A stretch of 64,000 nt of DNA from Asterias rubens (lineage: Eukaryota > Echinodermata > Asteroidea > Forcipulatida > Asteriidae). The notes under the pieces were generated by a model that did no database searches, was not told the DNA's origin, and saw only the letters and a list, made by a program, of their open reading frames with translations. Numbering within the stretch: the stretch's first letter is position 1; every line of letters starts with the position of its first letter. A program made the translations under genes and the position numbers. Location of the stretch: contig NC_047068.1 in NCBI RefSeq assembly GCF_902459465.1, forward strand, positions 11,098,001 through 11,162,000, given 5' to 3'. Shown piece after piece: positions 55,201 to 64,000 of this stretch.

Positions 55201-58200
55201 AATGTTTTGAAAGTAATAATGTACTTTGCCTACGATGCAGGATCTTTGCGACCGACATGAGAAGGGTGTTCTGAAGGATCATCAGAGCGCTTTGGCCAAG
55301 ATGGGCAACATCAAGAAGAAGAAGATGTCAGCAACAATCCGAGGCTCAGAACATGTCGGAGAAGTGGAACAGCTCGAATCTAGGATAATTGAGGTCAGAA
55401 CTCAAAATGGGGGTCATATCAAGGTCATATCAAGAGAGTGACCTTTGTCACTGAGTGTTTACACTGGGGTATATTTTCTCATATGACTGCATGTGTCATT
55501 GGCTAATGTATTGTGTGTCATTGGCAGCTGTCTTACTTTATTGCATGTCAATTGCCACTGTCTTCGTGTCATTGTCTTTGTCATTGGCTACTGTCCTATT
55601 TCATTATTGTGTCATTTGACACTGTATCATGTGTTTGTAAGTGTCATTGCCCACTGCTGTGTCAATGCCTGTTTCATTTGAAAACATGCTGTCATTTGCC
55701 CATGACAGCTGCAAACCTGTACTATGTCATTGTCTGTAGCATTGCCTGTAGCATTGCCTGTGTCATCGGTCATGGTTTGATGTCATTGCCTGTGTCATTT
55801 GCCACTGTCTTATATCTTTGCCAGTGTCATTGGCCACAGTGCTAGGTCATTTGACAGTGTGGTTTGCCACTATCATATGTCAATGCCCTATAGCATTGCC
55901 TGTGTCAGTGGTCACAGTCTAATGACATTTTCAGTGTAATTTGCCACTTTCTTGTATCTTTGCCAATGTCATTTGCCAGTGTATTATGTCATTTCTTATG
56001 TCATTTGCCACTGCACTATGTCATTTGCCATTGGCTGATGTCATAGCCTGTGTCGTTGATCACACTCTTATATCATTGCCTGTGCCATTTGCTATTGATG
56101 TACTGTATTGTTGTATGATAGAAAGTTACAAATGCCTGCTCATCTAATTTCCTGTAGGATTTTTTCTTTATTGTACTAACTACTGAAATTTCCTCCTGTC
56201 TCACTCAAACATAGTGTTACAGTCATAAGATGGACATTTGAATTTCAATAACCTTTCAAATAGAAACTTTCTTAACTCCTTGCCTGATATTTGTTCCCCT
56301 TGTTCCTGTGCAAGAGAAATATCTCTTCCTACCTTCAGCTTCCCTCCGTTATTTTCATCTTAAATATTTTCTTCTTGAAGGCTCTAATACCAAAAGTGGC
56401 TTTAAGCTTCGTTTAGGGCGAATCTGCATACATTTTGCCCACTGAGCTCCCTAGCCGACCCAGATCTTTTGTCCTTTTATCCTTCATGTTTCTTTTTATC
56501 TTCTGATGTGCTACTGTATCTTTTAATTTTTGTATAGTGTTTTTTTTTTAGTGTAGTATTTGTATGTTCATTGTATTTAAGAATTCCTTTCTGCCTAGTG
56601 CAATTAAGCTTTTTAACAGTAGATGGTCGAGATAATTTGGTTCACTTCTATTTTTTGTACTTTCTTACGTGCTCACAATCTTTATAATTGTGTATATCTG
56701 TCAATTGTAATTTTTATTCATGTTGTACATTATTGCTATTATGCCTAGAGTATGTAATGTAGTCTCCTTTACACAGGGAACTTTTTTTCTTTTTTCATGA
56801 CAATAAATATTTGTAATCTTAATCTTTAATCTATTGGTATATATTAACGCTAGTTTTTTACTGTTCGTTGTACTCTATGCCCACATATTAAGTAATATAC
56901 GTGTTCATTTGGCACCCATTTGCCAGTATGAATAGAAATTTCCATATTTGTTTTAAGTGTGGCCGATAAATGCTATCTTATGTTATCTAATCTCCTTATT
57001 TCTTAAGAACATGAATTTCTTCTTGTTAAAATTATTTTAAAAAAAAACAACAATTTATTTTGTTCTGATTTTGTTCTTTTTTTTTTCTCCCCCGTTCATC
57101 AAACAGCAAGAGAGCCAGATTATGACGATGGAGAACAGAAACTATTTTTCCCTACACTGCATTCAGATGGAGACGCAACTGGTCCACGCTAACATCGACA
57201 TTCTAGCTGAGGTGGTACAGGCACTAGCCAAGACAGAGCTGCAGGGTCACAAAGAGGTAAGAATTGTCCTCTTTTCGTAACCGGAAATCCATTGTTTGTA
57301 CGGTTTGGTTACATTTATTTGAATGGGAGGAAATTAAAAAGGTCACGATAAAGGTCTATAAAGTGAGATTTGGGGTTGAAATATATTGGGGTTTTTTTTC
57401 CTATCATTTTCAATCATGTATCATACCACGAATGCAGAGCCATATATTCAGAGAGTGATGACCGCTTGCGAGTAGAAGCCAGTATGTGTCAAATACAAAA
57501 ATTCGTGGACGAATACAGTCTGCCCATCGGGTTGTGCTGCACTTGGACTGAAAATGGTGTCCAGCAATAGCGTGACCAAATAAAACTGGTCCTTCTATGT
57601 TGCAACTCTCTCAATACACAGCTCGGCATAAATGCACTCACATGCTTGACTTTAACATCTTACTCTGCTTCTTTTCTTCCCCTGGTGCACATTTACCATC
57701 CAGCTAACGCAAGTTTGGGAAGATACCACCACAAAAGTAAACACTCACATGTCCGCAGACTCAGCATCCCCTTGACCCCAGCTCAACTACCCCCTCGCCC
57801 CCCACCTGATCATTTTATGTCAAGAAAAGTCACATGCAAGATCCGGTTACAGCCAGTTCTTTCCAGATCCGGTTACAGCCAGTTCTTTCCAGATCTGGTT
57901 ACAGCCAGTTCTTTCCAGATCCGGTTACAGCCAGTTCTTTCCAGATCCATCCAGTTTCATCTGGCATCTTCATGGCGACACACAGGTCATAGTACGCCCT
58001 CACTGCCATGCTGGGCTCATGGGGAAAGTCATTTCATCATAAACCACCATGGATTGAGTTTGCTTTTTCTAAATTTTGTAAATTTATTTTATTTGTATTG
58101 ACAGAAAGAAATTTTATGAACTTTTTTTTAATGGGTCAAAAGAAAGTGCAGGTTAAACTTTAAAACCATTTTGAACTTTAAAAAAAAAAGCATTATGGCT

Positions 58201-61200
58201 CTACGAATCAACTTTAAGTTTTTGTGTTCTTCCAAAAACCAAATGGCTAGCCATCGTCATCGAGAAGGTTTCTGATGATTTTGGTTCACAACTTTTGAGT
58301 GTGTTCCAAATGATCCCAAATCCACATAAGCTTGGCGATATCACGATATTATCGAATATCGCGATATTAATTTGGAAACGATTTCGATATCGGTTCGATT
58401 TGGTTTTAATCGAAATATCGATATATCGCGATATCGATTAAACATCGCAATATCATGATGTATTTGCTAGCTGAGACATCTTGCACCCCATAGGTTTGGA
58501 GTAAAACCAGGTCATTAGAACACCTCTCTTATGCTTTGACTGTCTCTTCTACAACTTTCACTTGGAGTTTGAAGACTGATGATGTCAAATTTAATTAATC
58601 GCGATTATATCGAATATCGCGATATATTGTCGGCGATATATCGTGAATAAAATAAATCTATATCGCCCAAGCTTAAATCCACATTCAATTCAGGGCCCAT
58701 TTCGAAAGCGCTGTTTAAAAGGTTTAGGTACTTTTTGTAGGACACAAAACACGAGGTCCACAGATTTACATTAAACTTACACAGTTTGAAGATAATGCTG
58801 GTAGAAAGCTTCCCTTAAAATATTACTCGCTGAGGTGCTGTAGCTTTCGAGAAACGAGTAAAACATTGTCACCAAAATAATTGTCGTCTCAGCGAGATCC
58901 AATTTTAGCATGTACAACATATTTACTAGTATTGGTATTTAAATACCAGACCTGGTAAATCTGTTGTACATGCTAAAATAATTGTTGTATCCTGAGATGA
59001 CAAAGCTGTCCTTAAATTTTATCAGAAGAGTATAGGGCATGGGTTTATTTTTGGTTTATTTAGTGTGCCAATTAAACTTGCAATCTTTGCAGCTCGGAAC
59101 TGTGAGCTTGGACCCTGGGCACATTTGCATCAGTAAAGCTCTTAAGGCAGTTTCTAAGCGAATGCCTCTGCTAAGCAAAATAATAACAGGGCACAGGTCT
59201 TAACAATATGAATGACACGGCATTGTGGTTGGTAACCTGCTTTTGATAAGCAGTATTTTTCCGCGCTTAGCTATTTTTGGTACTTTCCCGTTTTATGAAA
59301 TCGGGCTGTGGATTTGGTCACGAAACAACACTGTATCACACTCTTCAATCATTTTCAAGCTCATAATACTCTTCATCAGGCATGATATTCTTCCTATTTA
59401 ATTCTGATTTCCGATTGTTTTTTTTACCCTAGAAAAAAATCAGTGATACACGAAGTGTGGGACTTGGACAATACTGTTTACCGAAAGTGTATATTGGCTT
59501 TAAAGCCAACACCATGGTTACATGTAGCTCATGCATCCCTCTACTCGTCACATTTTCCTACTTTTTTTCCAAAACCAAATTTCAGGTCTGCTTCATTGAA
59601 CTTGTATTATATTTGTACATTCCAATTACAAGGGTTTGAGCTCTACCCCAAAATGTAAATTCACTTATAGCTATCCTAGTTTATTATAAGGACGTTTATG
59701 TGATATGGATTGTTGATCCACTGTTGGGTACTGGTTGAGTCAAAAAGAAGTTAACTGCAATGTATGATTAAAGACACTGGACACTATTGGTAGACCAGTC
59801 TTCTCACTTGGTGTATCTCAACATATGCACAAAATAACAAACCTGTGAAAATTTGAGCTCGATCGGTCGTCGGAGTTGCGAGATAACTATGAAAGAAAAA
59901 ACACCCTTGTCACACGAAGTTGTGTGCTTTCAGATGCTTGATTTCGAGACCTCAAGTTCTAAACGTGAGGTCTCAAAATCAAATTCATGGAAAATTACTT
60001 CTTTCTCCAAAACTACATCACTTCAGAGAGAGCTGTTTCTCACAATGTTTTATACTATCAACCTCTCCCCATTACTCGTTACCAAGTAAGGTTTTATGTC
60101 AAAAACTATTTTTAGTAATTACCAATAGTGTCCACTGCCTTTGAACAATTTTTTTTAAACAGACACTCAAAACCCAAGAGATGCACATATAAAACAAGCA
60201 TTTTTTCCTGCTCATCTGAAGAAGAAAAAACAAATTAATTTTGTTTTTTTACCCATACACCGATGTGTGTAAGCGCTGTATACCCCCCAAAAAACCATCA
60301 CATGCATGTTACTCAGGTGGGATTCGTACCCACGACCCTTGCAATTCTAGAGCAGTGTCTTACTAACTAGGAAAAACATGAAAACAAGTTCGATCATTTC
60401 TAAGAGACGTTTTGCCTGCTTTACTGAAAGCTTTCATATGTGTAGCTGTCCATGGAATGTTAACGCTAGACTGAATCTAAACATCTGAGTAAGTAGCAAA
60501 GGATATAAAAAAAAGTCATTTATTTGTTTTGTCAAGTATTCCGTGGACAGCTTGCAAAATGAACACCTTGATTAAAATAGACATAACTCCTCTTAGGAAT
60601 GATTAATTTCTTTCAGACTTTTTTGTAATAAGCAGGATAAGTAGGATTTGAAACTTTGCATGGTGGAAACAAGATATAGAACAGTTTGCGGTAACACCAT
60701 GTAATGACTATCTAATAGTCATTACATGGTGTTACCGCAAACTCTTCTATATATAATAAGCAGGAGTGAGTGCTTGTTACTGGTAAATATATTTTTACTG
60801 AACTTTTGAGTGTCATTTGATTGTTTTGAAAGACATCACCGACCCCGGTCAACTTCTTTGTGACTCGCCCTGTACTTCATAAAGTGGTGATTATTGTAGG
60901 CATGAGAAGATGCTGGATAGGCGTTGTAGTTAGGTTATTTCAAGCTTTTTGGGGAAATTCCAACCACGCTGTATCCACGATTATTGCAACTTCACACAGC
61001 ACTTTAAGGGAAGGTACAACATTGTCCCTTTTTTAAACAAGAACAAATAATTTGTGTACACAACAAAAAATAGTTTGTATTTTTGTAAAGTATTTCTGGG
61101 TGTTGTTCACATCAGGTTTATTTTAGTACTGGTAAAAGCAGGCAGGAAGTTCAGCCTACTTTAAGTTTAATCATACTTTTGCCGTTTGATTTATTACATT

Positions 61201-61888
61201 TTTTTAAATTTATTTTTGGGGGCCTTGGAAAACCCTGTGAAATATTTAAAAACACAAGTCTATTAAAGCCTATATATTTACCATATAATGGCCAGGCCAT
61301 GTACTAAACACAAGTATCCTACTTTTGTTCTACTTTTGTAAGGGCCAAATATTATGCTTGTTTAACATTGCAACAAAATTAATCAACCATCATTTTTGGA
61401 GTCGTCAAATTGCGCCATTTCTCAAGTTCGGCAGTATTTTGGACAAAAATCGCTCTCAGGATCGGTATTTCTTTCACAGGAAATAATTTTTCAGCTTGCA
61501 ACAAATCCCTTCATCCAAAACCCTGTTAATCAATAATAATAAAAAAAGTGGCTTCGTATATAGCGCACATATCCGTCACTAGTGACGCTTCTGGCGCTGT
61601 TACATAGTAGTTGCTATATAGGCATAGTAAAGGTTGGCAGGGTAACACCATGTAATGATAATCTCTAAATGAGTTGGGGTGGTTCTGAAAAGAAACATTG
61701 GTTGTCTTCTGCGTTGTTGTTTGTCTTTAACAATTTACTGAATGCACATTTAATATCTGCAGTTATTCGAGCTGTGGGAAAAAATCGAGCCGCAAGTTGA
61801 AACGCTGAGAGCGACCGGAGATGGTGATCTACCGTCCTCACCGACTACCCCTACCTCACCAGGTCTATTATCATCTGGTTCCTTTTAA
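43246..61888 (+). CDS. SNX8: SNX8, sorting nexin 8
   Basis: Sorting nexin 8 is a PX-BAR protein of early endosomes that binds phosphoinositides and acts in endosome-to-Golgi retrieval. Twelve exons give about 530 aa (human about 465). The first three exons form an EH/EF-hand-like domain (DQDMFVKILVKSSLPKQTLS then IWEAADSKQGYLTRNGLYKA). The PX domain spans about residues 165-255: LVPEKKGLLLKHVEYEIKSE, the lipid-binding RRYSDF, PRLPPKKMLG and EFIEGRRKALVRF. The rest is the SNX8-type BAR region, with EEDN-like REDNNVAERLALILDLLQSYK, DLCDRHEKGVLKDHQSALAK, VEQLESRIIEQESQIMTMEN and NYFSLHCIQMETQLVHANID. The C-terminus is short and Ser/Pro/Thr-rich (SSPTTPTSPG). The start ATG lies in acATGGCGG just before a GTAAGT donor. 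All phases agree. Confidence 0.95.
43860..45247. other. SNX8 intron 2 stretch without recognised gene
   Basis: Unassigned DNA with short open frames that resemble nothing I know. No repeat family seen elsewhere in the window is evident. Confidence 0.4.
44628..44641. repeat. Poly-G run of 14
   Basis: Uninterrupted G run in SNX8 intron 2, preceded by a T run. Confidence 0.9.
45248..45493. mobile_element. MITE family C in SNX8 intron 2
   Basis: TGGCCCAACTTCATAGAGCT to TTTGGAATTGGGCCCT, with the same interior (GAATTACCAACCAATTTCCA). Confidence 0.8.
45581..45923. mobile_element. MITE family A in SNX8 intron 2
   Basis: Complete: TTAAAGGCAGTGGACACTAT to AGTGTCCACTGTCTTTAA. Confidence 0.85.
45924..47269. 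other. SNX8 intron 2 stretch without recognised gene
   Basis: The part 46223-46640 is richer in CpG and GCGC words than its surroundings (for example GCGCACACGCTGGATGCGCT). Open frames of 113 and 161 codons on the plus strand show no recognisable motif. Nothing else is seen. Confidence 0.4.
47270..47490. mobile_element. MITE family A, variant, partial
   Basis: TTAAAGGCATTGTTGGACAC, then the variant centre AAAGACTTCAGGCCTGAAGC shared with 40500-40540. The far end is absent. Confidence 0.65.
47862..48288. repeat. CTGGAACCTGGT tandem array split by a MITE
   Basis: About 12-bp units at 47862-47910 resume at 48201-48288 after the B-family element 47909-48202. Confidence 0.8.
47909..48202. mobile_element. 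MITE family B variant inserted in a 12-bp tandem array
   Basis: GGGCCCAATTTCATAGCGCT to CTATGAAATTGGGTCC, with the GTGGCCATATTGCGCGTTTA block shared with 62516. CTGGAACCTGGT-type repeats flank it on both sides. Confidence 0.8.
48626..49001. mobile_element. A-related MITE in SNX8 intron 3
   Basis: The ends are AAAGCCATTGGACACTTTCG and the complement GAAAGTGTCCAATAGCT near 48978-48995. The interior is related to, but distinct from, family A. Confidence 0.6.
49043..49149. mobile_element. MITE family G, copy 3
   Basis: GGTGAGGTTTGTGGTAGCAC to GGTGCTACCCAAACCTCACC, 107 bp foldback in an SNX8 intron. Confidence 0.75.
50020..50278 (-). mobile_element. tRNA-derived SINE, type A, antisense
   Basis: Contains the complement of the head and B box (GGGATTGAACCCACACTCTG, then CAGAGCTTGAGTCCAGTGCT) and a diverged body. 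It lies in an SNX8 intron. Confidence 0.6.
50550..50755 (-). mobile_element. Type-B SINE, antisense, diverged
   Basis: Starts with AGCTCCCTGGGGAGTATAAA and contains CCTCGCAGGTACCCATTTTT, followed by a weak complement of the tRNA head. It ends about 45 bp before the SNX8 exon at 50801. Confidence 0.55.
51272..51436. mobile_element. MITE family B, internally deleted
   Basis: CCCGATTTCCAGGCTCTTC to CAGAGCCATAAAATTGGGCC; lacks the central block. It lies in an SNX8 intron. Confidence 0.7.
51992..52382. mobile_element. MITE family D in SNX8 intron 6, with a perfect palindrome inside
   Basis: TTAAAGGAACACGTTGCCTT to AAGGCAACGTGTTCCTTTAA. The centre carries a 29-bp perfect palindrome at 52157-52216 that the 16861 copy lacks. 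Confidence 0.8.
52384..52482. mobile_element. MITE family A, fragment next to a D element
   Basis: Reads from TACTATCAAAAGCTCTTCAC to AATAGTGTCCCGTGCCTTTT and adjoins the end of the D-family element at 52382. It lies 40 bp before the SNX8 exon at 52523. Confidence 0.65.
53669..54003. mobile_element. MITE family A in SNX8 intron 8
   Basis: Both ends are present (TTAAAGGCACTGGACACTAT and GTGTCCAGTGCCTTTAA). Confidence 0.85.
54445..54705 (+). mobile_element. Repeat with hammerhead-ribozyme-like core, copy 2
   Basis: Same repeat as 985-1242, in an SNX8 intron. The core is at 54450-54493 with one mismatch in the stem II region (CAAGTC in place of CTAGTC). Both copies share downstream blocks such as AACTGAGAAGTCTCCCGAA and AAAGCAAGACAGTTCTC. 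Confidence 0.55.
55460..56110. repeat. TGTCATTGCC-type degenerate array in SNX8 intron 10
   Basis: Roughly 40 occurrences of GTCATTGCC, GTCATTTGCCAC and close variants over 650 bp, beginning about 70 bp after exon 10. Confidence 0.85.
56150..57100. other. SNX8 intron 10, 3' part, possible decayed retrotransposon
   Basis: AT-rich sequence. The stretch 56380-56640 (including GTGCAATTAAGCTTTTTAAC) loosely resembles the 3' end of a non-LTR element, but no frame is preserved. No gene is seen. Confidence 0.3.
57843..57946. repeat. Four 26-bp tandem units in SNX8 intron 11
   Basis: Units starting at 57843, 57869, 57895 and 57921, each CCGGTTACAGCCAGTTCTTT plus CCAGAT, with one C-to-T change in the third. 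Confidence 0.92.
58328..58674. mobile_element. Element M, ATATCG-rich with inverted ends
   Basis: AAGCTTGGCGATAT and ATATCGCCCAAGCTT are exact ends. The interior is full of CGATAT, ATATCG and TCGCGA words that pair with one another. It lies in SNX8 intron 11. Confidence 0.75.
59768..60142. mobile_element. MITE family A in SNX8 intron 11
   Basis: TTAAAGACACTGGACACTAT to AGTGTCCACTGCCTTTG, full length with both inner repeat arms. Confidence 0.85.
60290..60370 (-). mobile_element. tRNA-like SINE head, antisense
   Basis: GGGATTCGTACCCACGAC on the plus strand is the complement of a B box; AGTGTCTTACTAACTAGG could be the head. No cloverleaf acceptor is present, so it is not a functional tRNA. Confidence 0.4.
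60683..60743. repeat. Perfect 29-bp palindrome with 3-nt loop (family H)
   Basis: Arms 60683-60711 and 60715-60743 are exact reverse complements; the arm begins AGTTTGCGGTAACACCATGT. The same word occurs at 61648, 2117 (complement), 39663 and 54722. Confidence 0.85.
61645..61715. mobile_element. Family H fragment upstream of SNX8 last exon
   Basis: GGTAACACCATGTAATGATA, then CTAAATGAGTTGGGGTGGTT and CTGAAAAGAAACATTGGTTG. It ends about 45 bp before the acceptor at 61762. Confidence 0.5.
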
Positions 61889-61972
61889 ACCCTGACTAGG
61901 TCATGTTAGGCTTGACCTAGGCCTAAGTTTATAGACCTGCTTAAGCACAGAAAGTAGCTTAGCACAAAAGCA

Positions 61973-62155
61973 GGACCCAACTTCATAGAGCTGTTTTAGC
62001 AGAAAATATTGCTTAAAAAGTGTCTGCTAAGCAACAACAAGCAGGATACCAGTCTCAGATGCTACATGTGAAATGGTGTTTTAGCTGGTTACTTTTTTTG
62101 TGGTATGTATATTTTTAAACTGCTTAGCTTGTTTTTTGTGCTTAAGCAGCTCTTT
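61973..62155. mobile_element. C-related element downstream of SNX8
   Basis: ACCCAACTTCATAGAGCTG to AAGCAGCTCTTTGACC. It lies in the probable SNX8 3' UTR. Confidence 0.55.
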
Positions 62156-62301
62156 GACCTCTGGTGTGCTGACCATTTAAATTACCATCCAAAATATGTC
62201 ACATGTACCGTTTGTGATTGATAACCTACTCATATTATTCTTGGCAAAAATTTGTAAAGCAATATTTTCTGCTTAAGGCATGTAAGGAGCTGTATAGAAC
62301 T

Positions 62302-62514
62302 GGGCCCAATTTCATGGAGCTGAGGTGCTAAGCATAATAAAATAATTTGCTCCAGAATAAGGTTACCAGCCAAAACTGCCATTCCAAATGTATCATTTGT
62401 GGCTGGTATCCTGTGTATTTGTAGGTAAAGCAGAACATTTCTAAGTAGTTTTCCCACATTGGTTGCCCCACATGGTTGTCCCACAAGGTTTTGTTTCTTT
62501 ATGAAAGTGGGCCC
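62302..62514. mobile_element. MITE family C downstream of SNX8
   Basis: GGGCCCAATTTCATGGAGCT to TTTATGAAAGTGGGCCC. Confidence 0.7.
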
Positions 62515-62515
62515 T

Positions 62516-62726
62516 GGGCCCAATTTCATAGCGCTGCTTAACGGTAAGCAAATTTACGTGCTTATTGTAGCAGAAAAATTGTTGCTTAAGCCTTAGCGTA
62601 TTTCACAGGTTAGCAGAAACATTGGGCGGCCATATTGCGTGTTTACCGTGGATTTGCATTGTGACGTAATGAAATCGCACAGTAAGCAAAAAATCTGCCG
62701 CTAAGCAGCGCTCTGAAATTGGGCCC
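62516..62726. mobile_element. MITE family B variant downstream of SNX8
   Basis: GGGCCCAATTTCATAGCGCT to CTCTGAAATTGGGCCC; starts 2 bp after a C-family element ends. Confidence 0.8.
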
Positions 62727-62928
62727 TGGTGTGTAGATTACTGTAGGAGTGATGCCTTCAAATGTTCTTCTCAATGTAACTTAGAGCTGGAGTTTGTGAT
62801 TTTAATGAATGAAGTAACCAAAAACCAAAATTTGTGAACAGACACATCTCTAGTGTTTACATTTTTATTTTAGTTGGTGTCCTCTTTTAAAAACTTGTTC
62901 GGCGCAATTTGTACTTACTTTAAGTTGA

Positions 62929-63256
62929 AGGTACTGGACATGTTTGGTAACTGTCAAAAGACCAGTAGGCCATTCTCACTTGTTGTATCCCAACTTATGC
63001 AGCAAAGTTGCAAGAGAATTATGAAAGAAAAAACACAATGTTGTGAACTTTGAGATGCCTAGTCAGGCATTTGAAGTCTTTCAATATTTGAGTGAGAACT
63101 AACCTCTGTCTCAAAAACTACATTACTGTAGAGGGAGCTATTTCTCACAATGTTTTATACTATCAATAGCTCTCCGTTGCTTGTTATATAATCAGTTTTT
63201 ATGCTAACAGTTATTTTGAGTCATTAAATCACCAATAGTGTTCAGTACCCTTAAGC
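62929..63256. mobile_element. MITE family A, diverged
   Basis: Ends diverged (AAGGTACTGGACATGTTTGG, ATAGTGTTCAGTACCCTTAA); centre of the 47270 variant type. Confidence 0.7.
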
Positions 63257-63457
63257 AGCTGAACTTCCTAAATTGGGATATAATTCAACCCGGATTGGGA
63301 CACTTTTGGATATCAAAGTCTCCTTTTGGGGTTTAAAAATTAAGTCTTTATCCCTGAGGTTTTAACATCCCTCAAAGGAAACTTTGACAACAAAATGTTG
63401 ACATATATTCATGTGAGTGATGTGAATGTGCCTTGTAATTTGGATGGTTGTGTCAAA

Positions 63458-63844
63458 TTAAAGACACTGGATACTATTGGTAAATGTCAAAGACCAGCCT
63501 TCTCACTTGCTGTCTCTCAACATATACATAAAATAACAAACCTGTGAAAATTTGAGCTCGATTGGTCGTCGGAGTTGCGAGATAACTATGAAAGAAAAAA
63601 ACACCCTTGTAACATGAAGTTGTGTGCTTTCAGATGCTTGATTTCGAGACCTCAATTTCTAAACTTGAGGTCTCGAAATCCAATTCGTGGAAAATTACTA
63701 TTTTCTCGAAAACTACTCCACTTCAGAGGGAGTCGGTTCTCACAATGTTTTATACGACCAACCTCTCCCCATTACTCGTTACCAAGTAAGGTTTTATGCT
63801 AATAATTATTTTGAGTAATTACCAATAGTGTCCACTGCCTTTAA
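63458..63844. mobile_element. MITE family A downstream of SNX8
   Basis: TTAAAGACACTGGATACTAT to AGTGTCCACTGCCTTTAA, full length and close to the 59768 copy. Confidence 0.85.
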
Positions 63845-63914
63845 AGTTTGTGTAAAACTGACATTGGTTGTAGAAAGGGTTGATACTCAACTAGTGATCT
63901 ATGTACAAATACAA

Positions 63915-63920
63915 AATAAA
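63915..63920 (+). other. Candidate polyadenylation signal of SNX8
   Basis: AATAAA about 2 kb after the SNX8 stop. If used, the 3' UTR would contain C-, B- and A-family MITEs. An earlier end cannot be excluded. Confidence 0.25.
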
Positions 63921-64000
63921 GACTTGAGCAGTATCTTAAGTCTAGGCTGCCCCATCTACCTATAGATATATTTCAATATCAATAAGGCTGAAACGTGTAA

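Larger units (their letters stand above)
43246..61888 (+). other. SNX8: Exon map of SNX8
   Basis: Exons: 43246-43267, 43402-43532, 48479-48611, 49626-49819, 50801-50918, 51659-51780, 52523-52724, 53454-53626, 54211-54279, 55241-55393, 57107-57256, 61763-61888 (stop TAA 61886-61888). The total is 1593 nt. The longest introns (43533-48478 and 57257-61762) hold most of the repeats; no further exon was recognised in them. Confidence 0.92.

Noticed and set aside
56380..56640. Possible retrotransposon ORF2 end
   Set aside because: No frame preserved and similarity too vague to call an element.
59853..60144. Open frames of 74-78 codons with CLISRPQVLN-like translation, also near 6767, 21558 and 63575
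   Set aside because: All are the same segment of the family A MITE; recurrence comes from copy number, not coding.

Overview
The window is eukaryotic, from an invertebrate deuterostome; an echinoderm (probably a sea star) is my best guess. The guess rests on gene structure (short exons, GT-AG introns of 0.1-5 kb), AT-rich DNA dense in short inverted-repeat elements and tRNA-derived SINEs, and proteins close to but clearly distinct from the vertebrate orthologues. The species cannot be fixed from the sequence alone.

Four conserved genes can be read exon by exon with matching splice phases. (1) PDXDC1, plus strand, 880-17437: the last 16 coding exons (about 621 codons); the 5' part lies outside the window. 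(2) RPSA (ribosomal protein SA / 37-kDa laminin receptor precursor), minus strand, coding 27603-24600: complete, 316 aa, with a proposed TOP-type non-coding first exon at about 28025-27978. (3) TEDC2 (tubulin epsilon and delta complex protein 2), plus strand, 28977-41286: complete, about 622 aa, starting with a 17-nt coding exon followed by a 4-kb intron. (4) SNX8 (sorting nexin 8), plus strand, 43246-61888: complete, about 530 aa, with an EH-like N-terminus, a PX domain and a BAR region. RPSA and TEDC2 are head to head across about 0.95 kb, a likely bidirectional promoter. PDXDC1 and RPSA are tail to tail across about 7 kb with no recognised gene.

The first intron of TEDC2 holds, in antisense, a 5'-truncated, frameshifted CR1-type non-LTR retrotransposon (about 32165-29365) that ends in an 8-bp tandem tail. 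Fragments of a second non-LTR element lie at about 10600-10935 and 40925-41085.

The rest is intronic and intergenic DNA filled with repeats: at least 14 copies of one long-terminal-inverted-repeat MITE (called A here); several families starting GGGCCC (B, C); others called D to M; two kinds of tRNA-derived SINE; a repeat carrying a hammerhead-ribozyme-like core; near-perfect palindromes with arms of 26-41 bp and loops of 1-3 nt; and several minisatellites, one of which fills nearly a whole PDXDC1 intron. The genes are unrelated housekeeping functions (PLP-fold protein, ribosome, centriole, endosome) with no sign of a joint pathway. I found no bacterial-type system, CRISPR array or gene cluster. 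The most unusual material is the palindrome and MITE landscape and the hammerhead-like repeat.
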